This document shows positions 8,725-15,774 of a DNA stretch of 64,000 nucleotides, in pieces. The notes below the pieces were generated by a model. The model ran no database searches. It was not told the origin of the DNA and saw only the letters and a program-made list of their open reading frames with translations. A program made the position numbers and the translations under genes. This DNA is from Paenibacillus castaneae (lineage in GTDB: Bacteria; Bacillota; Bacilli; Paenibacillales; Paenibacillaceae): assembly GCF_002884445.1 (NCBI RefSeq), contig NZ_KZ614144.1, positions 2,246,290 to 2,310,289 of the forward strand. Reading direction: 5' to 3'. Every line of letters starts with the position of its first letter. The first letter of the stretch is position 1.

Positions 8725-9612
8725 ATGAAAAATAAATTAAGAATCGGAACACTTGTAGGCGGGGGAAATGCGGATCAGATTATTCCGCAAATCGTACAGC
8801 ACGGCTTCGAATCGTTTAACTTAACGTTTTGGCAATCGACGGGGAAAACAGATTTAGTAGAAATGGCGAAGCGAGTTCGCGCGCTTGCGGAAGAGCATGA
8901 TTTCGTTGTGCCTGCTGTTAGTGTGTTTGGAAACCCGTTGACGGGCGAAGGCGACAATGCAGATACGCTGGAAAGCTGGGAACGTCTAATTGATCATGCT
9001 CATTTGTTTGGCGCTGATATTGTATCCGGTTTCACAGGACGCCTGACGGGCCAACCGATTGATGAATCCATTCCGAAATTCAAGGAAGTATTCGGCGAGC
9101 TAACGCGCAGAGCGACAGACCGCGGAGTTCGCATTGCTTTCGAAAACTGTGATATGGGCGGCACTTGGGCAACAGGAGACTGGAATATTGCTCACAACCC
9201 AACCGCTTGGGAGCTTATGTTCAATGCGGTGCCTGAGCAAAACATCGGCTTAGAATGGGAGCCATGTCATCAAATGGTCAGCCTAATTGATCCTATTCCG
9301 CAGCTGCGCAAATGGGCAAATAAAGTATTTCATGTGCATGGCAAGGACGCAACGATTGCTTGGGACGTAGTTAAGGAGCATGGCGTACATGGACCGAAGC
9401 CGTTTGTTTGGCACCGTACACCGGGCTTTGGCGATACGAACTGGTCGGATATTATTACGATTCTAAGACAGAACGACTACAAAGGAACTATTGATATAGA
9501 AGGCTGGCATGATCCGGTTTATAAAGATGAGCTTGAGATGACGGGACAAGTGCATGCCCTCAATTATTTGAAGCGCTGCCGCGGCGGCGACTTCGTACCA
9601 AATCCAGTATAA
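8725..9612 (+). CDS. Sugar phosphate isomerase/epimerase (xylose isomerase-like TIM barrel)
   Basis: About 295 residues of the AP endonuclease 2/xylose isomerase-like TIM barrel family. Visible features are IRI-type strand 1 (LRIGTLVGGGNADQI), a metal-site Glu in RIAFENCDMGG, the EWEPCHQM strand, HVHGKDA and DIEGWHD, which together supply the Glu/Asp/His metal ligands. It would isomerise or epimerise a sugar or inositol derivative; the exact substrate cannot be read from sequence. ATG 8725 is chosen over the in-frame GTG 8713 because GGAGTGAT lies seven bases before it. TATAAT at 8673-8678 may be the -10. It pairs with the Gfo/Idh oxidoreductase 30 bp downstream, a common arrangement in polyol and keto-sugar catabolism. 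Confidence 0.85.
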   Translation: MKNKLRIGTLVGGGNADQIIPQIVQHGFESFNLTFWQSTGKTDLVEMAKRVRALAEEHDFVVPAVSVFGNPLTGEGDNADTLESWERLIDHAHLFGADIVSGFTGRLTGQPIDESIPKFKEVFGELTRRATDRGVRIAFENCDMGGTWATGDWNIAHNPTAWELMFNAVPEQNIGLEWEPCHQMVSLIDPIPQLRKWANKVFHVHGKDATIAWDVVKEHGVHGPKPFVWHRTPGFGDTNWSDIITILRQNDYKGTIDIEGWHDPVYKDELEMTGQVHALNYLKRCRGGDFVPNPV

Positions 9613-9642
9613 ACAAATGAATGAGAGCGAGGTCGATTCAAG

Positions 9643-10695
9643 ATGACAATCAAGCATCGGGTAGTTGTTGTTGGTTGCGGCGGAATGGCCAATACCTGGG
9701 TAGATTATGCGAAAGACAGAGACGATACGGAAATCGTCGGGCTGGTTGATATCAAAGAAGAATTCGCGCAAGCAATGGCTGACCGTAAGGAATTGACTTG
9801 TCCTATTTTTACTGATATTAAGCAAGCAATTAAAGAGACCGGCGCTACGATCATATTTGATGTTACGATTCCGGCAAGCCATTACAAGGTAGGTACAGCA
9901 GCGTTAGAGCTTGGCTGCCATGTGTTTGGCGAGAAGCCGCTTGCGGAAACGATGAGCGAGTGCAGCGATATAGTAAGAATTGCAACCGAAGCAGGCAGAA
10001 CGCATGCTGTGATGCAAAATCGCCGCTTCGACCCGCGTATTCGCGCTTATCATGATTTGATTGCGAAAGGAACGATTGGCAAACCGGGCTTTGTAGGTGC
10101 CGATTTCTTCCTAGGCGCTCATTTCGGTGGTTTCCGTGATGCGATGGACAGCCCGCTTCTGCTTGATATGGCGATTCATACGTTCGACCAAGCTCGATTT
10201 ATTATTGATGCCAATCCGGTGTCTGTTTACTGTCAGGAGTTCAACCCGTCCGGTTCTTGGTATGCTGGCAACGCAATGGCCGTTTGTATTTATGAAATGT
10301 CGGATGGCTCCATATTCAACTATAGAGGCTCGTGGTGCGCTGAAGGCGCGTCTACATCATGGGAAGCTGCATGGCGGGTTACAGGAGAAAAGGGTACCGC
10401 TATTTGGGATGGACATGATGGAATTTATGCGGAATACGTGGCACCTGGCGAGCAAACCGGATTTACACGCGAGCTTGAGCGGGTAGACGGGCAGCTGCCG
10501 ATTATGGATAAAACAGGACATCATGGCTGTCTGGATGAAATGTTCGCTTCTCTAGAAGAGGGACGCAAGCCTGAAACGGATTGCAGCGACAATATTTATA
10601 GCATGGCAATGGTTCTTGCAGCACTTGAGAGTGCTAAGACCGGCCAAAAAGTGCTGATTGCTGATTTCATGGATGCGGCTTCGAAGAAGATCTAA
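9643..10695 (+). CDS. Gfo/Idh/MocA family NAD(P)-dependent oxidoreductase
   Basis: A 350-residue dehydrogenase. The N-terminal Rossmann fold begins VVVVGCGGMANTW (GxGxxA-type dinucleotide loop) and has the family EKP motif (GEKPLAE) near residue 97, where the Lys helps bind substrate and cofactor. The C-terminal alpha/beta domain carries the LLDMAIHTFDQARF motif with the catalytic-site Asp and His. It probably oxidises or reduces a sugar or inositol derivative. It follows the isomerase by 30 bp with no terminator between, so the two are likely co-transcribed and controlled by the divergent AraC protein. Substrate unknown. Confidence 0.9.
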   Translation: MTIKHRVVVVGCGGMANTWVDYAKDRDDTEIVGLVDIKEEFAQAMADRKELTCPIFTDIKQAIKETGATIIFDVTIPASHYKVGTAALELGCHVFGEKPLAETMSECSDIVRIATEAGRTHAVMQNRRFDPRIRAYHDLIAKGTIGKPGFVGADFFLGAHFGGFRDAMDSPLLLDMAIHTFDQARFIIDANPVSVYCQEFNPSGSWYAGNAMAVCIYEMSDGSIFNYRGSWCAEGASTSWEAAWRVTGEKGTAIWDGHDGIYAEYVAPGEQTGFTRELERVDGQLPIMDKTGHHGCLDEMFASLEEGRKPETDCSDNIYSMAMVLAALESAKTGQKVLIADFMDAASKKI

Positions 10696-10778
10696 TCGGT
10701 TAATAGGTTTTGAGATAGACCCTTATGAATGAATTTGACATCATCAGCAGGCACGCATTAACACCTATTCTCCAATTG

Positions 10779-10808
10779 TTGACAAGTACTGCCCTTCAAG
10801 AGCAGAAT
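10779..10808 (+). promoter_or_regulatory. Candidate promoter of the glycerol-1-phosphate dehydrogenase gene
   Basis: A consensus -35 TTGACA (10779-10784) is followed after 18 bases by the weak -10 CAGAAT (10803-10808). It implies that the downstream gene is at least partly independent of the 8725-10695 pair. Confidence 0.4.
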
Positions 10809-10843
10809 AAAGGATAACTCCTAACAGGAAAGAGGTGTATCTG

Positions 10844-12004
10844 TTGTCAACACTTATTAATAGAGTTAAAGAACTGGCTGCTGGGTTCGACGAAGAAACA
10901 CTCCAATCTATCGAAATTAGTCCGCTTATCGTTGAAGCAGGTGCCATTCAAGAGGTGGCCCCTTATTTAAAGGAACAGAACCATAGCCGTGTTGTTATAG
11001 CAGCGGATGCTATTACTTATGAAATAGCGGGAAAGAGACTTGAAGAAGCAGTAGCGGCACTTGGCATTGCTGCACACACGACATTGATAAAGCCTGATCG
11101 TCAAGGCGATGTTATTGCGGATGAGGTGTCGATTGTGCAGCTATTGCTGGATATTCAACTCCGACGTGCGGAGGTTGTAGTCGCTGTGGGCTCGGGAACC
11201 ATTCATGATATATCGAGGTATGCTGCTTATACCTCTTCGATTCCGTTCGTATCCGTACCGACAGCGCCTTCTGTAGACGGCTTTAATTCCAAGGGCGCTC
11301 CGATCATTATTCGGGGCGAGAAGAAAACAATTGCAGCTATCGGACCTGATGCTATATTTGCTGATTTGAATATTTTGGCGAATGCTCCTGCTGCTATGGT
11401 TGCGGCTGGCTTTGGCGATATGCTGGGTAAATATACATCGTTATTTGATTGGAGCTTCGGCGAGCTAGAAGGCGGTGAGCCTTATTCTGCAGAAGTGGCT
11501 GAAATCACTCGCGTGGCGTTGAACAAGTGCGTGGACAATATAGAACTCATAGCAAATCGTGATCCAGAAGGCATTCGTATTCTAATAGAAGCGTTAATTG
11601 AGTCTGGACTTGCGATGCTTCTATTTGGCCAGTCTCATTCAGCATCGGGCGCTGAGCATCATTTATCTCATTTCTGGGAAATGGAATATATCCGATTAGG
11701 CAATCGGCAGCTGCTTCACGGTGCTAAGGTTGGCGTAGCATGCGCGGAAATATCCAAGCTCTATAATCGCCTTGCCATGGAGGAGTCGGGGCTTGCTTTT
11801 ACGGTTAATCCAGAGAAGGTACGTCAAGCCATTGCGGCACTTCCGACCGAGCAGGAGCTTCGCAATTGGCTCAGACAAGTTGGCGGGCCGTCTACGACAG
11901 AGGAACTGGGTATAGATGCGGAGCTGCTGATGCGAAGTCTGCAGGAAGCACATCATGTGAGACCAAACCGCTACACGCTGCTTAGAGCTTTTAATACGAT
12001 TTAA
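10844..12004 (+). CDS. sn-Glycerol-1-phosphate dehydrogenase, AraM/EgsA type
   Basis: About 386 residues of the Fe-ADH-like glycerol dehydrogenase superfamily, closest in pattern to B. subtilis AraM. The NAD-binding part has VVAVGSGTIHDISRYAAY and SVPTAPSVDGFNSKGAPI; metal ligands are expected in GFGDMLGKYTSLFDW and in the ASGAEHHLSHFWE and LLHGAKVG motifs. AraM reduces dihydroxyacetone phosphate to glycerol-1-phosphate, the precursor of heptaprenylglyceryl phosphate lipids. TTG 10844 is the likely start (AGAGGTG six bases before); in-frame GTG 10835 lies inside that ribosome binding site. In B. subtilis araM is in the arabinose operon; here it follows an isomerase/oxidoreductase pair, so a sugar-linked role is plausible. 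Confidence 0.85.
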   Translation: MSTLINRVKELAAGFDEETLQSIEISPLIVEAGAIQEVAPYLKEQNHSRVVIAADAITYEIAGKRLEEAVAALGIAAHTTLIKPDRQGDVIADEVSIVQLLLDIQLRRAEVVVAVGSGTIHDISRYAAYTSSIPFVSVPTAPSVDGFNSKGAPIIIRGEKKTIAAIGPDAIFADLNILANAPAAMVAAGFGDMLGKYTSLFDWSFGELEGGEPYSAEVAEITRVALNKCVDNIELIANRDPEGIRILIEALIESGLAMLLFGQSHSASGAEHHLSHFWEMEYIRLGNRQLLHGAKVGVACAEISKLYNRLAMEESGLAFTVNPEKVRQAIAALPTEQELRNWLRQVGGPSTTEELGIDAELLMRSLQEAHHVRPNRYTLLRAFNTI

Positions 12005-12007
12005 ATG

Positions 12008-12054
12008 AAAAGGCAGTCCAGAAGTAGAAAAATCTACTTTTCGGACTGCCTTTT
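12008..12054. terminator. Bidirectional terminator hairpin
   Basis: A stem of about 20 bp with one bulged base (arms 12008-12028 and 12033-12054). It is flanked by A-run and T-run, between the convergent AraM-like and aldo/keto reductase genes. Confidence 0.8.
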
Positions 12055-12068
12055 ATTAGATGAGTGGT

Positions 12069-12896
12069 CTAGAAATCAAATTTTTCCGGATCAGAGCCAA
12101 AACGCTGGTCACGATTAAGAGCACTGATTTGAGTCATTTCTTCAGGCGTTAAGGAGAAATCGAAGATAGCAGCATTTTCCTTCAATCGAATTGGATTTAT
12201 CGACTTCGGAATTGTAATTACTTCATTCTGAAGATCCCAGCGCAGAACAACCTGAGCAGCGGATTTGCCGTATTTGGCTCCAATCTCTGCTAGGATGCTG
12301 TGATCCAGGTTTCCTTGCATGAGCGGACTCCAAGCCTCAAGCTGAATTCCTTTACTTTTGGTATATTTAAGCAGCTCTTGTTGAGTCAGAAGCGGATGAT
12401 ATTCCACTTGATCCACCATTGGAGCGATATTGCCTGATTCCTCGATTGCCTGCAAATGATGGATATGAAAATTGCTTACTCCAATCGCACGTACATAGCC
12501 GTCTTTATAAAGCTTTTCGAGTGCGCGCCATGTTTCTGTGAATTTTTCTTTAACCGGCCAGTGAATGAGCAGCAAATCGACAACCTCAACGCCAAGTTTC
12601 CGTCTGCTGTCTTCAAAAGCTGTCAATGAGGTTTCATAGCCTTGATGGGAATTCCAAATTTTGGTCGTGATAAATATTTCATCGCGGGGAATGCCGCTGT
12701 TACGAATTCCTGCTCCAACACCTGTCTCATTGTTGTATGCCGCTGCCGTATCTATACTTCTGTAGCCTGCCTCAATTGCAGAAGCTACTGTTCTTTCTGC
12801 TTCGCCGTCATCCTTCACTTTCCATACACCAAGGCCTAGCCAAGGCATCTTCACGCCGTTGCTTAGTACAGTTGATTCTGTCAGTGCTTTCGTCAT
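12069..12896 (-). CDS. Aldo/keto reductase
   Basis: A 275-residue NADPH-dependent reductase of the YvgN/YtbE group. The catalytic tetrad is visible: Asp in RSIDTAAAY, Tyr in AAAYNNETGVG, Lys in FITTKIWN and His in LLIHWPVK. The IPKSINPIRLKENAAIFDF motif near the C-terminus binds the cofactor phosphate. It would reduce small aldehydes such as methylglyoxal or glyoxal. It sits 15 bp after the iron alcohol dehydrogenase on the same strand, with AGGAGG eight bases before its ATG, so both form an operon that may deal with reactive aldehydes. Confidence 0.92.
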   Translation of the reverse strand: MTKALTESTVLSNGVKMPWLGLGVWKVKDDGEAERTVASAIEAGYRSIDTAAAYNNETGVGAGIRNSGIPRDEIFITTKIWNSHQGYETSLTAFEDSRRKLGVEVVDLLLIHWPVKEKFTETWRALEKLYKDGYVRAIGVSNFHIHHLQAIEESGNIAPMVDQVEYHPLLTQQELLKYTKSKGIQLEAWSPLMQGNLDHSILAEIGAKYGKSAAQVVLRWDLQNEVITIPKSINPIRLKENAAIFDFSLTPEEMTQISALNRDQRFGSDPEKFDF

Positions 12897-12911
12897 TGTA
12901 GTAGCCTCCTA

Positions 12912-14078
12912 TTATAGTGATAATTCTAGAATAGCTTTCACATCTTCCTTCTCTAGACGCTTGAAGGAACCGATAGCCCCGTAACGAACAGCTTCTTCTG
13001 CCATACGGTCAATTTTGTCACTGCCGATCTCGAAGTCAGCCAAGCGTGATTCAGCGCCGATGCGCGTGAAGAAATCTCTTGTAGCTTGAATGCCCGCAAG
13101 AGCGATTTCTTTATCCGACTTGCCCTCTGGGTTAATTCCCCATACGCGAACTGCATATTGTACGAAACGATCAATCCGCTCCTCATAAACGTGTTTCATC
13201 CAATTCGGGAAAATAACAGCAAGACCTGCTCCGTGCGGAATATCATAAATCGCGCTTACTTCATGCTCAATGCCATGCGAAGCCCAATCATTTGCCATAC
13301 CGAGGCTAATAAGGCCGCCGTTCAGCGCCAGCGTTCCACACCACATAAGATTAGCGCGTGCAACCGCATCCTCAGGGTTGGCTAAGGCATCTTCGACATT
13401 CTCAATAACAGTTAGCAAGATGGATTCGCATAAGCGCTCCTGCAGCGGCGTGTTTTTGGTCAAGCTGAAGTACTGCTCAAATACATGAGACATAATGTCT
13501 ACTGCACCGTTTACCGTGTGATTGCGAGGTACGGAGTAGGTAAGTGTCGGGTCGAGAATGGAGAACACAGGATAAATATGAGGGCTGCCAGCGCCGCGCT
13601 TTAAATTTTCTTCCCAGTTCGTAACGACTGTAGAGCCGTTCATTTCTGAACCGGTTGCAGCAAGAGTAAGAATAGTGCCAAGCGGAAGTGCTTCCTTAAT
13701 AACCGCTTTGTTGGTGAAGAAGTCCCATACATCGCCTTCATATGGAACACCCGCTGCAATGGCTTTGGCCGCGTCGATTACACTGCCTCCGCCTACGGCT
13801 AGAATGAAGTCAACGCCTTGCGTGCGGCAGATTTCAATCCCTTTGTTCACAGTAGTTAAACGTGGATTCGGTTCAATGTTAGGAAGCTCGTGGACGGTAA
13901 GGCCAGCATTTGTCAGCTGCGATATTGTTTTATCGTACAAGCCTGTCTTCTTAATGCTGCCAGATCCATATACGAGCAAAATTGTTTTGCCGTATTGTGA
14001 TGCCAATTTTCCAACTTGATCTGCTGTACCTTCACCGAATACGATGTGAGTTGGGTTTTTGAATTGAAAAGAGTTCAT
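12912..14078 (-). CDS. Iron-containing alcohol dehydrogenase (butanol dehydrogenase-like, YugJ type)
   Basis: About 388 residues of the Fe-ADH family. It begins FQFKNPTHIVFGEGT, has the NAD-binding GGGSVIDAAKAIA, and carries the metal ligands in AVDIMSHVFEQYF and IEHEVSAIYDIPHGAGLAV (Asp plus three His). Close relatives are annotated as NADH-dependent butanol dehydrogenases, but substrate range is broad. ATG 14078 follows GGAGGTAATC; an in-frame TTG at 14090 is upstream of that site and is rejected. It is the first gene of a two-gene operon with the aldo/keto reductase and is divergent from an ArsR-like regulator. Confidence 0.93.
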   Translation of the reverse strand: MNSFQFKNPTHIVFGEGTADQVGKLASQYGKTILLVYGSGSIKKTGLYDKTISQLTNAGLTVHELPNIEPNPRLTTVNKGIEICRTQGVDFILAVGGGSVIDAAKAIAAGVPYEGDVWDFFTNKAVIKEALPLGTILTLAATGSEMNGSTVVTNWEENLKRGAGSPHIYPVFSILDPTLTYSVPRNHTVNGAVDIMSHVFEQYFSLTKNTPLQERLCESILLTVIENVEDALANPEDAVARANLMWCGTLALNGGLISLGMANDWASHGIEHEVSAIYDIPHGAGLAVIFPNWMKHVYEERIDRFVQYAVRVWGINPEGKSDKEIALAGIQATRDFFTRIGAESRLADFEIGSDKIDRMAEEAVRYGAIGSFKRLEKEDVKAILELSL

Positions 14079-14146
14079 GATTACCTCCAATTATTAGTTA
14101 ACTAAAAAAGTAACTAAATATCTTATAAGTTATGTATATGCCGTTT

Positions 14147-14175
14147 ATTTTAGTGAAAAGCAGTAAAATTGTCAA
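14147..14175 (-). promoter_or_regulatory. Promoter of the alcohol dehydrogenase/aldo-keto reductase operon
   Basis: On the minus strand TTGACA (14175-14170), a 17-base spacer and TAAAAT (14152-14147). Downstream of it lie the perfect palindrome TTAGTTAACTAA (14094-14105) and related AAGTTA/TAACTT elements, which could be operators. Confidence 0.65.
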
Positions 14176-14193
14176 GTTTAACGAAATTTATTG

Positions 14194-14222
14194 TTGAAAC
14201 GTTAACTTTTAAGTTATATAAT
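14194..14222 (+). promoter_or_regulatory. Promoter of the ArsR-like regulator with an embedded inverted repeat
   Basis: TTGAAA (14194-14199), a 17-base spacer and TATAAT (14217-14222). The spacer holds the inverted repeat TAACTT-TT-AAGTTA (14203-14216), well placed for autorepression by a winged-helix regulator. Confidence 0.65.
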
Positions 14223-14268
14223 GATGGAATAAATGAAATGAGAATTGGCATTAGAAGGGGAAGCAGCA

Positions 14269-15174
14269 ATGGAAGTTGAAGTAAGTAGTCGAAATATGAA
14301 GTTTCTGGAATGCTTCTCATCGCTAACACGCGTCAAAATAATTGAATTGCTGAATATTCAGCCTATGAACATAAAGAGTCTTTCTGCTGCGCTGGATATA
14401 AGGTCCCCAATTGTTACCAGGCATATTCATATGCTGGAAGAAGCGGGAATTGTCCGTTCGGAGAGCGTGGCCGGCAAAAGAGGAATGCAGAAGATATGTC
14501 ATTTGCAGCTCACGCAAGCGACTCTTCTATTTAAAGGAGCACCGGCAGTTGAAAACTTAAAGCGTTACGTAGTATCGCTTCCGGTGGGGCATTATTCGAG
14601 CTATCAAATAAAACCGACCTGCGGGCTGGCATCGGATACCCAAATGATCGGCATGTGCGACGATCCAAGATATTTTGCAGATCCGGAGCATGTTGGTGCA
14701 AAAGTGTTATGGTTCGGATCAGGGTTTGTGGAATACCGCATACCAAACTACATGGTTAATAACGAAAACCCGGAATCGCTGGAGATCTCCATGGAAATTT
14801 GTTCGGAAACGCCATGTACGGTTAATCATTTGCCTTCTGACATTGCTTTTTCATTAAACGGCGTTGGCGTCGGCACCTGGACTTATCCGGGCGATTTCGG
14901 CACCGCTCGCGGCTTGTACACGCCTCAATGGTGGCACAAGAACATCCAGCACGGGCTCATTAAGACGATACGTGTCAATCGGCAAGGCTCATTCATTGAT
15001 GGCATCCATGTGTCCGACGTCACGATCGAACATCTTAAGTTGTCTTACGACAAAGAAATCTTATTTCGCATTACGAGCAGCGCCACAGCCAAAAACTGCG
15101 GCGGTGTTACGCTGTTCGGCAAAGGCTTCGGAAACTATAATCAGGACATCGAAGTAACGCTGCGCTGTCAGTAG
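14269..15174 (+). CDS. ArsR-like winged-helix regulator with a large C-terminal domain
   Basis: About 301 residues. The N-terminal ~80 residues form a winged helix of ArsR type: SSLTRVKIIELLNIQPMNIK, then LDIRSPIVTRHIHMLEEAGI as the recognition helix region. The remaining ~215 residues are mostly beta-rich (many Gly, Trp, Thr strands, FSLNGVGVGTWTYPGDFG) and have no Cys-rich metal site, so this is probably a ligand-sensing domain and not a metal sensor. ATG 14269 follows AGAAGGGGAA; in-frame TTG 14245 is less likely. It is divergent from the alcohol dehydrogenase operon and shares a palindrome-rich 190-bp region with it, so it probably regulates that operon and itself. Ligand unknown. Confidence 0.8.
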   Translation: MEVEVSSRNMKFLECFSSLTRVKIIELLNIQPMNIKSLSAALDIRSPIVTRHIHMLEEAGIVRSESVAGKRGMQKICHLQLTQATLLFKGAPAVENLKRYVVSLPVGHYSSYQIKPTCGLASDTQMIGMCDDPRYFADPEHVGAKVLWFGSGFVEYRIPNYMVNNENPESLEISMEICSETPCTVNHLPSDIAFSLNGVGVGTWTYPGDFGTARGLYTPQWWHKNIQHGLIKTIRVNRQGSFIDGIHVSDVTIEHLKLSYDKEILFRITSSATAKNCGGVTLFGKGFGNYNQDIEVTLRCQ

Positions 15175-15314
15175 CCAATCGATTCACCGTCCCGCGAAAT
15201 GAGGGGGGTTAATTTCAACATTTGAAATTAAATCATGCAAAATAATGATGTTAAATGAGAATGTGGCTTGACGATTTTACTTGATAGTATTACCCAACTA
15301 ATCTGATACGTGAG

Positions 15315-15358
15315 AGCAGGCATCATTCGCTGAAATAGATTGCGAATAGATGCCTGCT
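15315..15358 (+). terminator. Hairpin downstream of the ArsR-like gene
   Basis: Arms 15315-15330 and 15342-15358 pair over 16 bp with one bulge and are followed by a T-rich tract (15359-15377). It lies 140 bp after the stop codon. Confidence 0.65.
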
Positions 15359-15360
15359 TC

Positions 15361-15690
15361 ATTTTCTAAGTTTTTTCGGTGGTCTTGATCAGCCACACCA
15401 ACACATCGGATTTCTCACTACACTACAACAGCTCATTATTCCCTCGACAAAATTTTTGAAAGCTCACTAAACCTCAAAAGCCCTCCAACAGAGCTCAAAA
15501 ACCTATCAACCCAAACAAAACCCGCCCAATACCCGCCAACGTCTGCCATTCTTTAATAAACAAACTTCCATATTGGTTTTTGATTTCATTGAATTTAACT
15601 GTTCACCTATTTAATAGTATGAAGAAGCAAAACCATGTTTGTTTTGAACTTATTTTTTTTATATTCAAGTGCATTTTTACTTCCGTTTTT
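15361..15690. other. Noncoding gap with strongly G-poor plus strand
   Basis: No open frame with a ribosome binding site was seen. From about 15400 to 15550 the plus strand is rich in C and A and nearly lacks G, with recurring CTCAC, CTCAA and CCCGCC motifs; then it turns into AT-rich promoter DNA before the rhamnose operon. It may be a decayed sequence or an untranslated RNA region. Confidence 0.4.
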
Positions 15691-15743
15691 GTTTGAAATT
15701 CATATATTCAAAAATAAACAAATATGATAAGATGAATTCAAAC
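15691..15743 (+). promoter_or_regulatory. Candidate rhamnose operon promoter and operator
   Basis: Inverted half-sites GTTTGAAATTC (15691-15701) and GAATTCAAAC (15734-15743) flank TATGAT (15723-15728), a possible -10, about 50 bp before the first gene. Related TTTGTTTT/TTGAA elements continue upstream to about 15630. The likely ligand is the DeoR regulator encoded in the operon; this is inference. Confidence 0.45.
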
Positions 15744-15774
15744 ATAAAACAATACACTATCCGGAGGTAAATTC

